Of a DNA stretch of 64,000 bases, positions 35,260-44,132 are shown piece by piece. The notes under the pieces were generated by a model, which was given only the letters and a program-made list of their open reading frames with translations, was not told where the DNA came from and made no database searches. Source of the stretch: a candidate division TM6 bacterium GW2011_GWE2_36_25 (GTDB lineage Bacteria; Babelota; Babeliae; Babelales; UBA12409). The position numbers were made by a program, and so were the translations under genes. The DNA lies in the NCBI GenBank assembly GCA_000991575.1, contig LBRU01000002.1:1-64000 (forward strand), read 5' to 3'. Each line of letters begins with the position of its first letter. Positions within the stretch are counted from its first letter, which is position 1.

Positions 35260-36263
35260 AAAAAATCTGTTTTGTGGCAGCTAAATCAGGCGGACATATT
35301 ATTCCATGTTTAACGCTTGCTTCGCAGTACAAAAAGAAACATTCTTCTATCAAAATAACATTTATCAGCGCCTTGAATAAGCTCGATTATCAGCTGACAC
35401 AAAACCATCCGGCAATTAATAAAAACTTTTATATTAAACTTAATAATGTTCCCTATAAAAAATTTTATAAGCTCCCTCTTTTCTTTTTTCAGCTTTGTTG
35501 GGAAACCTTAAAAACTTTTCTTATGTTTATAGGTAACCGCCCAGAAAAAATAGTCAGCACCGGAAGTTACATTGCTATTCCCGTTATATGTGTCGGATTT
35601 ATACTTCGTATTCCTATTGAACTCTGGGAACTCAATGTTGTTCCAGGAAAAGCAATTAAATTTCTCTCTCGATTAGCAACCAAAATTAATATCTGCTTCA
35701 AAGAGACGTTGAATTATTTACCAAACAACAAATGTGAATTAGCTGACTATCCCATCAATTATAATGAACAAGATAAATGCCCCCCGCTTACTTGCCTAGA
35801 AAATCTGAATCTTACTCATAACCGAAAGACCATTTTTATCCTTGGAGGCTCTCAAGGATCGCATGAACTTAACGAATCAATAAAGAATCTTTTAAAAAAC
35901 AATAATGATTTAACCACAAAAATTCAAATCATTCATCAAACAGGGGCTGATAATCCAGAAACAATAAAAAAATGGTATCAAATATATAACATTCCCTCCT
36001 ATGTTTTTGCATATCAAAATAATTTATCACTCATGTACAATGCCGCAGATCTCATTATTTCACGCGCCGGAGCTGGTGCTTTAGCCGAAATTAAATTTTT
36101 TGAAAAAAAAGCCATTATTATCCCCCTCAAAACCAGCTATACGGACCATCAAGTCTCTAATGCATATGCGCTCACCAAACAATTTCCTGATCGTTTTATA
36201 ACACTCGAAACAACTCATCACGAAAAATTAAGTGTGATATTAAAAAATAATTTAATGTTTTAA
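35256..36263 (+). CDS. murG: MurG-like UDP-GlcNAc glycosyltransferase
   Basis: Would add GlcNAc to lipid I to form lipid II at the inner membrane. 335 aa, GT28. It has the N-terminal loop AAKSGGHIIPCLTLA (usual GGTGGH), VSTGSYIAIPVICVG, GGSQGSHELN near residue 198, SRAGAGALAEI and TDHQVSNA. The first glycine loop is degraded (AKSGGH). GTG start, overlapping dciA by 4 bp. It fits with UppS, PBP and MreB nearby. Confidence 0.85.
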   Translation: MKKICFVAAKSGGHIIPCLTLASQYKKKHSSIKITFISALNKLDYQLTQNHPAINKNFYIKLNNVPYKKFYKLPLFFFQLCWETLKTFLMFIGNRPEKIVSTGSYIAIPVICVGFILRIPIELWELNVVPGKAIKFLSRLATKINICFKETLNYLPNNKCELADYPINYNEQDKCPPLTCLENLNLTHNRKTIFILGGSQGSHELNESIKNLLKNNNDLTTKIQIIHQTGADNPETIKKWYQIYNIPSYVFAYQNNLSLMYNAADLIISRAGAGALAEIKFFEKKAIIIPLKTSYTDHQVSNAYALTKQFPDRFITLETTHHEKLSVILKNNLMF

Positions 36264-36285
36264 TAAGATTTTCGATAAAAACTTG

Positions 36286-38172
36286 CTAAACATAAATAGC
36301 AACCGCATGTGAAGCTTTTTTGCTCACTTCTTCACCCGTCTTCCAATTAATAGATTTCAATTGCAAAGAAGGGCTATATTTAAACCGACATGGCTTATTA
36401 TCTATGCCGCGGTACAAAGAGAGCCAAATAGGAAAAACGGTTGGTACTGGGTAAATATTTTGGCCAAGGGGGTCGTTTCCATCACGTCCAATATACAAAG
36501 CAGTGGTATAATGAGGGGTAGCACCCGCAAACCAACACATGCGAGAATCATTCGTTGTCCCCGTTTTAGCAATTACTTCAGGCTTAAAACTTTGCTCATT
36601 CATACGCCATAAATAACGGTGCATGCCGATACCCAAAACTTTAGCAACCTTGCCTGTAGAACATGAATCTAAAACACGATCCTTGATCATTTTATGACGA
36701 TAAATTTTAGTTCCCCATTCATTTTTAATCCATTTTATAAAATAAGGCTCAACATACAGACCATCATTTGCAAAAACATTAAAAGCAGCGACAGCCTCCT
36801 TCAATGTAACATCCACACACCCTAAGGCCAATGAAGGGTATGGTGGCAATTCCCCCGAAATATGCATTTTTCGCGCCAATGCAATAACCGATTCTGCCCC
36901 TGTTCTTAAAAAAGTTTTAACCGCAATAATATTATTAGAAACAGAAAGAGCACGGGCTAACGTCATCGTTCCTTCAAACGTACGCGTCGTATTTTGTGGA
37001 CGCCACACATTCCCGCCAAATAAAAATTCGACAGGTTCATCAAGTTCAAGCTCATCAAAAGAACGACCTTGTTGCATCGCAGCAGCATAAACTATTGGTT
37101 TAAAAATAGAACCCAACTGACGCCTCGCTTGTAATGCACGGTTCCACTGTGATTTTTGAAAGTTTCTACCACCAATAAGCGCTTTTATTTCACCCGAAGA
37201 CACGTCTATTGTTAAGAGAGCACCATCAATATCATCACCCAAAGAATCTGCAAGATTTTTAAATTGTGTTGAAAAAATATCTTCAGCTTTTTGTTGAATT
37301 TCAGAATTTAATGTTGTTTGAATTTGCAGTCCACCATTATACAAAGAATGCTTGCCAATTACTTCTTCTAAAAACTGTCGGATAGATTCTTTCAAATGCG
37401 GCGCAATCTGTTCATTTTTCACCTGTTCACTAATATTAAGCGGCTCTCGTTTGGCATTAGTGCATTCCTCTTGAGAAATAACGCCGATCTCCCTCATCGC
37501 ATTTAAAACAATATTTCTTCGTTTTAACGTTATTTCAGGATTAATCAGCGGACAAAATCGTGCGGGATATTTCACGATAGCAGCCAATGATGCTGCTTGG
37601 GCAATTGATAAATCTTGTGCACTCACATTCCAAAAGCGTTTTGCCGCAGCTTCAATACCATAAATACCACATCCAAAACAGACATGATTTAAATATGTTT
37701 CTAAAATCTGTTCTTTTGTAAATTGCCTTTCAACCAACAAAGAAAAAAGCTGTTCTTTTATTTTGCGCTTAAAGGTTTTTTTACAATCAAAAAAGAGTAA
37801 TTTTACCAATTGCTGGGTAATAGTGCTGGCACCTTGCACAATACGTCGATGATACAAATTTACAAACAGTGATCGCAAAATTGAACGCCACGCAATCCCT
37901 GCATGATTAAAAAATTGCCGATCTTCAGCTGCAATAAACGCCATTTGAACATGCATGGAAATCTTATCTAATTCAACCGGCTCACGCCGATCCAATTCAA
38001 ACCTTCCCCACTCTTTGCCTGTATCATCAAGTAAAATAGACGGCTTTCCTGGATTGTAATTGGCCAAAACTGAAAAATCAACTAAATGATGATGCACAAG
38101 AAAAAAAAAAGCACCAAAAAGAGTTACAGAAAAAAGTATCGTCAAAAAAAATAACGTTTTTAAGATTTTCAT
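36286..38172 (-). CDS. class A penicillin-binding protein (PBP1A-like)
   Basis: Bifunctional peptidoglycan glycosyltransferase/transpeptidase. 628 aa with one N-terminal membrane segment. The GT51 domain has AFIAAEDRQFFNHAG (catalytic Glu), GASTITQQLVKLL, and GIYGIEAAAKRFW. The transpeptidase domain has the SxxK Ser in LGSIFKPIVYA, SNN in SVSNNIIAV, and the KTGT motif in AKTGTTND. All motifs are present, so cell-wall synthesis is likely functional. Slightly short compared with E. coli PBP1A (about 850 aa), without extra C-terminal domains. Confidence 0.92.
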   Translation of the reverse strand: MKILKTLFFLTILFSVTLFGAFFFLVHHHLVDFSVLANYNPGKPSILLDDTGKEWGRFELDRREPVELDKISMHVQMAFIAAEDRQFFNHAGIAWRSILRSLFVNLYHRRIVQGASTITQQLVKLLFFDCKKTFKRKIKEQLFSLLVERQFTKEQILETYLNHVCFGCGIYGIEAAAKRFWNVSAQDLSIAQAASLAAIVKYPARFCPLINPEITLKRRNIVLNAMREIGVISQEECTNAKREPLNISEQVKNEQIAPHLKESIRQFLEEVIGKHSLYNGGLQIQTTLNSEIQQKAEDIFSTQFKNLADSLGDDIDGALLTIDVSSGEIKALIGGRNFQKSQWNRALQARRQLGSIFKPIVYAAAMQQGRSFDELELDEPVEFLFGGNVWRPQNTTRTFEGTMTLARALSVSNNIIAVKTFLRTGAESVIALARKMHISGELPPYPSLALGCVDVTLKEAVAAFNVFANDGLYVEPYFIKWIKNEWGTKIYRHKMIKDRVLDSCSTGKVAKVLGIGMHRYLWRMNEQSFKPEVIAKTGTTNDSRMCWFAGATPHYTTALYIGRDGNDPLGQNIYPVPTVFPIWLSLYRGIDNKPCRFKYSPSLQLKSINWKTGEEVSKKASHAVAIYV

Positions 38173-38273
38173 ATTATAAGATTAGCATAATCATGTTTTC
38201 AAATACATATAACTCATACGACAAAAAAACATGGTTCGTAAAACTGAAAAACAACTTCCCCCTCTTAAATAAG

Positions 38274-38304
38274 AAAGAGACGTGATATAAACCAACGTCT
38301 CTTT
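38274..38304 (-). terminator. hairpin terminator candidate
   Basis: A 10-bp inverted repeat (38274-38283 with 38295-38304, core AGAGACGT/ACGTCTCT) lies just downstream of the small gene at 38326. The T-tract is weak on the minus strand. Confidence 0.55.
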
Positions 38305-38325
38305 ATCTAGATTATTTATGAAATT

Positions 38326-38595
38326 TTAGCGTTTTTCAGATCTTAAGCCAACCTTAACCAACATTCTATTAACTTTTCTTTTAAGAGGTTTACGTTTGGC
38401 ATACGTTAAAGAAGCTAATCCAGCAACACACCCAGTTCGCCACCAATTTTCAGTAACTTTGTTACGGGTAACATCTAAAACTGTTTTTGCTGTTGCTTTA
38501 TAATTAATCTTTTTTAACGCAGGAAGGGGATTGTACCATACAGCATTTAATGAATACGCAACGGAAAACAAAAGCGCTAATGCAACTTTTTTCAT
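38326..38595 (-). CDS. small basic secreted protein, unknown
   Basis: 89 aa with a signal peptide (about residues 1-18, ending SLNA). The mature part is very basic (many Lys/Arg, for example KRKPLKRKVNRM) and has one short hydrophobic patch (WRTGCVAGLASLTY). AAGGAG precedes the ATG. No family recognised. A secreted basic peptide could bind nucleic acid or membranes; this is only a guess. Confidence 0.55.
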   Translation of the reverse strand: MKKVALALLFSVAYSLNAVWYNPLPALKKINYKATAKTVLDVTRNKVTENWWRTGCVAGLASLTYAKRKPLKRKVNRMLVKVGLRSEKR

Positions 38596-38696
38596 AATAA
38601 AAACTCCTTAATTTACCAGTTCATTTTCAAGTCTGTACTAAGCTACTTAAATGGTCAAAATTGTCAACCGCCCAAAAATTCTTTACATTCATATTT

Positions 38697-39170
38697 GTGA
38701 ATAACCAAAACAAAAAAATAAAAGTCATTTTTAATTCGTTAATTTACCTTGTCTTTGCGTGTATTTTATTTTACAGCGATCTGGCATTTTTTTCTTGCTT
38801 CAACAAAGCTTTTCTCCAATTTCTTTTATGTGCATACATTGTACTTGTCTCCAAACAACGCTCAAACCTTCTTATAATTATCACGATTATTTTATTGAGC
38901 CTTGAATCAATTGTCTTTTTTGGACAAATCGAATATCTCTTGTTTTTTGCCTTATTAGCGTATATAAGCGTTAAACTTTTTAAAGAATTAATTCAAATAT
39001 CAATCGCTGTTCCACTGGTCGCCCTTAACATTAATCTTGTTGTTCAAAAGCTTTTTTCTATCATCTACCTTCATCAGACTTACCATGATTTTCTCTATAC
39101 AATTGGACATTTTTTCATCAATATGTTATTTTTAACGATATACTGGATCTTTGAAAATAATGGTAAATAA
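38697..39170 (+). CDS. multi-pass membrane protein, unknown (MreD-sized)
   Basis: About 157 aa from GTG 38697; the frame also opens at TTG 38661. It has five to six hydrophobic segments and almost no polar loops. Size and topology resemble MreD, but I see no diagnostic residues, and mreB is 19 kb away. Its last codons overlap the 5' end of RNase P RNA by about 15 bp. Confidence 0.5.
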   Translation: MNNQNKKIKVIFNSLIYLVFACILFYSDLAFFSCFNKAFLQFLLCAYIVLVSKQRSNLLIIITIILLSLESIVFFGQIEYLLFFALLAYISVKLFKELIQISIAVPLVALNINLVVQKLFSIIYLHQTYHDFLYTIGHFFINMLFLTIYWIFENNGK

Positions 39171-39507
39171 GGCAATCGCTTGGCCTCGCCAAGAGGAAAG
39201 TCCGGACTCATAACGAAGGAGATACCATACGAGATGAATCAAGTATGGGGAATGTAAGTTCACGGAAAGTGCCACAGAAAATAACCGCCTTATAAAATTT
39301 TGTAAGGCAAGGGTGAAAATGTGCGGTAAGAGCGCACGGATAATGTCAGCGATGATATTATGGGGTAAACCCTATCTCGAGCAAGGCAAAATAGGTGCAA
39401 ACGATTCTTCGTTTCGGTTTAATGCACGGGTATGCCGCAAAGATATATGATTGCCGTTTTATATGAATATATAAAAAACAGAATCCGGCTTATTGTTTGC
39501 CATTATT
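39156..39507 (+). ncRNA. rnpB: RNase P RNA, class A-like
   Basis: Catalytic RNA that trims tRNA 5' ends. Universally conserved blocks are present: GAGGAAAGTCCGGACTC near 39190, ACCGCC, AGGGTGAAAATGTGCGGTAAGAGCGCAC around 39310-39340, and ACAGAATCCGGCTTAT near the 3' end. The P1 helix pairs 39156-39171 (AATAATGG...) with about 39489-39507 (CCATTATT). Ends were set by this pairing and are accurate to a few bases. Confidence 0.95.
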
Positions 39508-39530
39508 TTCCTCCTCTAAGGCATGCCTAG

Positions 39531-40232
39531 ATGAAATTAAAAGAAAAAATAAAACTCTTTCATCATTTTTCTTGGTTATTACCATTTATGAGCTTTTTCA
39601 TTGGCTACTTTATTGCCGAATTATTTTTTGGATCAAAGCCCATCACGGTGCCAAAACTTGTCGGCACATCAATTACTCAGGGAATCCGCCAATTATCTAC
39701 TCAAAAATTAAATATCCGCATCGTTGCTGAAAAAGAAGATCCCGATCTCCCTGAAGGAACGATCATCAGTCAAAAACCATCCCCCAATCAATCTATTAAA
39801 GCACAACAAGCTATATTCATTGTCATTTCTAAAAAACCACACCACAAAAAAACCCCTCATCTGCTCAATAAAACTTTTGAGCAAGCAAAAAACGAACTTA
39901 TTAAACAAGGAATAAAATACAAAGAATTTAGCATTGATTCGCATGCGCCAAAAAATATGATTATTGCTCAATATCCAGCACCCGAAGAACCGATCAATGG
40001 TCCAATTTGTCTTTACAAAGCAGTATCGCCAGAACAAAAATTTATTTTTCCAATATTAAAAAATCGACCATTAGAAGAGGTCAAAGAATTTCTTGAACGC
40101 TTTAATATTACACCGACCATCACATATAAAAATCAAAAAGCTACTCAGTCAGCTAACATCACAGAACAACGTCCATTGCCAGGAACATTAATATCACTTA
40201 AACATCCTCCGCATGTACAGCTACATCTGTAA
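39531..40232 (+). CDS. membrane-anchored triple-PASTA-domain protein
   Basis: 233 aa. One membrane segment (about residues 14-32) is followed by three PASTA-type domains (about 38-104, 105-165 and 170-233). Each starts with a strand and xxPxLxxxxxxxA-type helix, for example ITVPKLVGTSITQG and FIFPILKNRPLEEV, and ends with a strand such as QAIFIVISK. PASTA domains bind peptidoglycan or muropeptides. There is no kinase domain, unlike Gram-positive PASTA kinases. It could regulate PBP function. It follows rnpB, and its 3' end overlaps gpsA by 35 bp. Confidence 0.78.
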   Translation: MKLKEKIKLFHHFSWLLPFMSFFIGYFIAELFFGSKPITVPKLVGTSITQGIRQLSTQKLNIRIVAEKEDPDLPEGTIISQKPSPNQSIKAQQAIFIVISKKPHHKKTPHLLNKTFEQAKNELIKQGIKYKEFSIDSHAPKNMIIAQYPAPEEPINGPICLYKAVSPEQKFIFPILKNRPLEEVKEFLERFNITPTITYKNQKATQSANITEQRPLPGTLISLKHPPHVQLHL

Positions 40233-41277
40233 GCTGCGTAGGCGAAAAATTTTCGAAAACAACCGCATATAACGTAGAAAATAAAGGCAACGTAAGCTGA
40301 TATTTTTCTATTAATTGCTTGACCGTTTTCACCGTATTTAAACCTTCGGGTATAAAACCAGTCTCTTGCAAAACAGACTCCAATTTTTGTCCACTGCCAA
40401 GCCGTTTTCCAACAAAAAAATTTCTACTATAATGCCCACTCACTGTCAAAAAGAGGTCACCAATTCCAGCCAGATCTTGTAATGTTTTATGTTTTGCACC
40501 CAAAGCTTCCGCCAAGGCGGTCATTTCCTGCCATGCACGCGTAAATAATAATGCGTGGGTATTGTCATCATTTTGCATCCCCGTAGAGATACCAAGCAAA
40601 ATGGCAACAACATTTTTTAAAGCGCCCCCCAGCTCAATACCTAAAACATCATCATTAATAAAAGGCCTAAACCACGCATTTCGAACTAAAAGAGCAAGGT
40701 CTTCGGCTATTATGGAATCGGATGCGGCAATATTAACTCCTGTTGTACAACGATCCATGACCCCATGCGCAAAACTTGGCCCACCTAAAACAGCAACATT
40801 TATTTGAGAAGATAAGACATGGGCTAATATCTGTGAAGGAAGCATCAGGGTATCATTTTCAATTCCCTTTGAAAGAACAACCCAGCGCTGATTCCGACGA
40901 TAATAAGGTTTGCATTGCGTTACAATATCTCTAAAAAATTTGATTGGTGTTGAAATAAATATCCATTCATTAAACATCACGTCTTTTAAATCAGTATAGG
41001 CAATAATACGTGGCGAAAGAACAAAATCTGGCATATAATGGCTATTTTTATGTTCTTGATTGATTCCTTGTGCCACAACTTTATCATAACACCAGAGATG
41101 AACTTGATAGCCATTTTCCGCTAATAAAGAAGCAATTGCCGTTCCCCACGCTCCTTCACCAATAACACCAATGCTCTTCACTATTTTTCCTTTATTCTTT
41201 GTTTCAAAATTAGCAAAAGCCATCTGATAAAAACTATAAAAAACCAAAAAAGATAATGCGACTTTAAAGCTGTTCAT
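40198..41277 (-). CDS. gpsA: glycerol-3-phosphate dehydrogenase with N-terminal signal-like extension
   Basis: Makes glycerol-3-phosphate from DHAP for phospholipids. 359 aa. The Rossmann loop is GVIGEGAWGTAIA (residues 37-49), with LSKGIENDTLMLPSQI, GGPSFAH and GIELGGALKNVVAILLG as expected for GpsA. The enzyme normally begins near residue 33. Here 30 extra residues read MNSFKVALSFLVFY...MAFANF, like a signal peptide with AFA cleavage. AAAGGAG lies 5 nt before the ATG at 41277, so the extension is translated. Whether it exports or anchors the protein is open. Confidence 0.88.
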   Translation of the reverse strand: MNSFKVALSFLVFYSFYQMAFANFETKNKGKIVKSIGVIGEGAWGTAIASLLAENGYQVHLWCYDKVVAQGINQEHKNSHYMPDFVLSPRIIAYTDLKDVMFNEWIFISTPIKFFRDIVTQCKPYYRRNQRWVVLSKGIENDTLMLPSQILAHVLSSQINVAVLGGPSFAHGVMDRCTTGVNIAASDSIIAEDLALLVRNAWFRPFINDDVLGIELGGALKNVVAILLGISTGMQNDDNTHALLFTRAWQEMTALAEALGAKHKTLQDLAGIGDLFLTVSGHYSRNFFVGKRLGSGQKLESVLQETGFIPEGLNTVKTVKQLIEKYQLTLPLFSTLYAVVFENFSPTQLTDVAVHAEDV

Positions 41278-41308
41278 GAAACTCCTTTTAAATTATAAAT
41301 AAGTTGTA

Positions 41309-41998
41309 TTAGGCGCCAAAATTGCGCTGAATATTCTTATAATTCTCCATAATTGAATCAAGTTCTTCAATCGTAAATGCGGGCCAAAATGTATCACTGA
41401 AGAACAATTCACTGTAAGCTGACTGAAAAGATAAAAAATTGCTCAATCTTTTAACACCACCTGTCCTAATAACTATTTCGGGAGGCGGGCAATCACCAGT
41501 CCATAAATGTGTGCGAAATAAATCAACCGTAATCTCATCTCTTTTCACAATTCCCTGTTCAACATCAACTAAAATATTTTTACATGCAGCAACAATCTCT
41601 TGTTGTCCGCCATAACAAAAGAGAAAATTTACGACAATCTTTTTTTGATCAGCAGTTTTTCTTTCAAGCTCTTCACAAACCTCTTTAATATGCGGAGGAA
41701 ACAGAGAACGATCTCCGAGAAATCTCACACGAATGCCTCCCTCTAAAGCTTTTGATAATTTATCTTTTGCTTGCTCAGCAATTAAATTAAATAAAAAGCT
41801 TTTTTCTTCAACAGAACGTTTAAAATTTTCCAGAGAAAATGTATAAAGTGATAAATATTTGATACCTTTTTCGAGACAATATTTAATGACCTGTTCAACA
41901 GTCTTAACCCCTTCACGATGCCCCATTACTGATGGCAACCCATACTTTCGTGCCCAACGACGATTACCATCCATAATGCATGCTAAATGTGCAATCAT
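41309..41998 (-). CDS. uppS: isoprenyl transferase (undecaprenyl diphosphate synthase)
   Basis: Builds the C55 lipid carrier for cell wall synthesis. 229 aa. Catalytic and substrate motifs are all visible: HLACIMDGNRRWARKYG at the N-terminus (Asp-Gly-Asn-Arg-Arg-Trp), the GHREG motif, SLYTFSLENFKR, and the C-terminal VIRTGGVKRLSNFL plus ELFFSDTFWPAF. Length is normal (about 250 aa). It lies downstream of the ankyrin cluster on the same strand. Confidence 0.93.
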   Translation of the reverse strand: MIAHLACIMDGNRRWARKYGLPSVMGHREGVKTVEQVIKYCLEKGIKYLSLYTFSLENFKRSVEEKSFLFNLIAEQAKDKLSKALEGGIRVRFLGDRSLFPPHIKEVCEELERKTADQKKIVVNFLFCYGGQQEIVAACKNILVDVEQGIVKRDEITVDLFRTHLWTGDCPPPEIVIRTGGVKRLSNFLSFQSAYSELFFSDTFWPAFTIEELDSIMENYKNIQRNFGA

Positions 41999-42095
41999 GT
42001 AAATTTCCCCGGGAAAAAGCGGATTTTTCCCTTAGGATAAAGAAAAAAACGTAATAAGTAAACTTAAAAAATGGTTACAAAACCATTAAACTTTT

Positions 42096-43025
42096 CTAAC
42101 GCAACGTCCTTTGATAGTGCATTGTTTCTTTAAATGTCTCTTCTTTTCTACCAGCAGCCCGCTTAACAAGCGCTTGATTCATCAGCTGATTAATCTCTTT
42201 TTCCAATCCTGGAAACTCTTCTGGATGGCGTCGCGCAAACATATGAAATACTTTGAGTAATTCAATACTTCTTGATTTTTTTAGAACAATCCCTTTTAAT
42301 GCTTTTTTAATGTCTGCATCAACGAATTTTATTAATTCTTCAGGATTGGGCGACTCATTAATTCTTTTGCTCATTGCATTAAGCAATAATCTTATTATCC
42401 CAAAATTTCCGTTTTCCAGCGCGCACTTTAATGCTGTATCTCGAAGCCTAGTTCTATTATTTACTTCTACCCCATTCTTAATGAGCAACTTTACCAACGG
42501 GAGATTGTTTTTTTGCACAGCAAAGATCAGAGCCGTATAACCCAATTTGTCCTTTGCATTGACATCTGCGCCATTATCAATGAGTAACACTGCAATTTCA
42601 TTGTGCCCCCACATTACAGCAAACATTAAAGGAGTATTTCCGTTTTTGTCAGGAAGATCAACATTGGCACCATGATCAAGAAGTAATTTTATGATGTTAA
42701 TGTCAGGATTTTTTGTTACTATTGCTTCACTTAAAGCTGGCGTGTATAGTGTACCGACGATTTCAAGAGCATTGACATCAGCACCATGATCAAGAAGTAA
42801 ACGAACCATATCAATATTTTTTCTATGTATCGCCATGATAAGCACAGGAAAACGTAATTCTTCAGTACCCTCAACAGTATTAGCATTGACACCCTGATCA
42901 AGAAGCTTCCGTGCATTAAAAACATTATTTTGCGCAACCGCTTTAATTAGAAGGTCTGAGGGTTTCATTGAAAAAAGGACACTCGGACCAAAAACCAGAA
43001 ACGAAATTAAAGATAACTTTTTCAT
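42096..43025 (-). CDS. secreted ankyrin-repeat protein 1, with shared C-terminal tail
   Basis: 309 aa from ATG 43025, chosen because GGAGG lies 5 nt upstream. A signal peptide (MKKLSLISFLVFGPSVLFS) is followed by about six ankyrin repeats (for example VNTVE-type and DLPDKNGNTPLMFAVMWGHNEIAVLLIDNGADVNAKDK). The last 60 or so residues are a separate tail with FHMFARR, FPGLEKE and a final RTLR, shared with four neighbours. Likely secreted and able to bind host proteins; this is an inference. Adjacent to uppS. Confidence 0.85.
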   Translation of the reverse strand: MKKLSLISFLVFGPSVLFSMKPSDLLIKAVAQNNVFNARKLLDQGVNANTVEGTEELRFPVLIMAIHRKNIDMVRLLLDHGADVNALEIVGTLYTPALSEAIVTKNPDINIIKLLLDHGANVDLPDKNGNTPLMFAVMWGHNEIAVLLIDNGADVNAKDKLGYTALIFAVQKNNLPLVKLLIKNGVEVNNRTRLRDTALKCALENGNFGIIRLLLNAMSKRINESPNPEELIKFVDADIKKALKGIVLKKSRSIELLKVFHMFARRHPEEFPGLEKEINQLMNQALVKRAAGRKEETFKETMHYQRTLR

Positions 43026-43046
43026 AAAATCCTCCATTAAACTTTT

Positions 43047-44021
43047 CTAACGCAACGTCCTTTGATGTTTCATTATACTTGCAAATGTTTCTTCTTTTCT
43101 TTCACCTTGAAGAACAAGCGCTCTATTCATCAGCTCGTTAATCTCTTTTTCCCATCCTGGAAAATCATCAGAATGACGTCGAGCAAAATCATGAAATATT
43201 TTGAATAAATCAATATTTTTGGATCCAGCGATCTCTTCTAACGTTGCGCCATGATCAAGAAGTAATTTTGCTATTTCAGCATTATCTTTCAAAACAGCAA
43301 GTATTAAAGCGGTTATGGGCGTATCATGGTTAAACCAGTCGAATATTTTAGGATCAGCTCCATTATCGAGGAGAAACCGTATAATATCAGGATTATTATG
43401 AACAACTGCGGTCATTAGAGCTGTTGATAAGGGTTCCTCATCAAGCATCTTCTTTAATTCTTCCAACGTATCTATCCCGACAATATAAGTCATTACAGGA
43501 ACAAAAGCATTAACCTCTGCATGATTTTCAGCCAAAAGTTTTACCATGTCTAGATCGTCATTTAGAATAGCAAACTGTAAAGCTGTTTCACCAAATTCAC
43601 CTGAAGCATTAACATTTGCCCCTTTTTCAATTATAAAACGAACGAGATCTAAATTTCCCGCAGAAACAGCAATCGCCAAAGGGGTTATCCTACGAAAGCC
43701 CACACTATTAACATCTGCACCATGTCGAACCAGAAATTTAGCCATATCAGTAAGTTGTAACAGAAGTGCCACGTTTAAAGGAGTTCCACCAATAACAACA
43801 GGACCGCTTATGGATCCATTAATATCGGCCCCAGCTTTAAGCAGTTTTTCTACTTCTGCAAAATCATTTCTAACGACTGCAGAAAAAAGTTTTTCATTTA
43901 CATCATGAGTCGGATAAGTCGACCATATTTCCTGATATCTCTCAATCGAACCTTGATCCATTCCTCTGAGCGACAACGAAACTGACATTAAACTCAACAA
44001 AAACATTTTACAAATTTTCAT
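43047..44021 (-). CDS. secreted ankyrin-repeat protein 2, with shared C-terminal tail
   Basis: 324 aa from ATG 44021 (a GTG directly before it is also in frame); GGAGG lies upstream. Signal peptide about residues 1-20. About seven ankyrin repeats (for example GADVNSVGFRRITPLAIAVSAGNLDLVRFIIEKGANVNAS). The C-terminal tail reads FHDFARRH, FPGWEKE, and a final RTLR. Its 3' end and downstream flank share a long stretch of identical DNA with ankyrin gene 1, indicating recent duplication. It has its own promoter at 44044-44073. Confidence 0.85.
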   Translation of the reverse strand: MKICKMFLLSLMSVSLSLRGMDQGSIERYQEIWSTYPTHDVNEKLFSAVVRNDFAEVEKLLKAGADINGSISGPVVIGGTPLNVALLLQLTDMAKFLVRHGADVNSVGFRRITPLAIAVSAGNLDLVRFIIEKGANVNASGEFGETALQFAILNDDLDMVKLLAENHAEVNAFVPVMTYIVGIDTLEELKKMLDEEPLSTALMTAVVHNNPDIIRFLLDNGADPKIFDWFNHDTPITALILAVLKDNAEIAKLLLDHGATLEEIAGSKNIDLFKIFHDFARRHSDDFPGWEKEINELMNRALVLQGERKEETFASIMKHQRTLR

Positions 44022-44043
44022 CACAAATCCTCCATTTAATTCA

Positions 44044-44073
44044 ATTATAGATTAATTCAAGAAGGGTTATCAA
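44044..44073 (-). promoter_or_regulatory. promoter of ankyrin gene 2 (18-bp spacer type)
   Basis: On the minus strand, TTGATA (44068-44073) and TATAAT (44044-44049) with an 18-bp spacer, about 23 bp before the start. The -10 and the following TTGAATTAAATGGAGG match the promoter at 47471-47500; only the -10 part matches at 48383. Confidence 0.7.
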
Positions 44074-44132
44074 CATTTTTATTGTTACTTTTTCTTAACA
44101 CTTAAGGACCCCCCTTTTTTTCAATAATTCTT

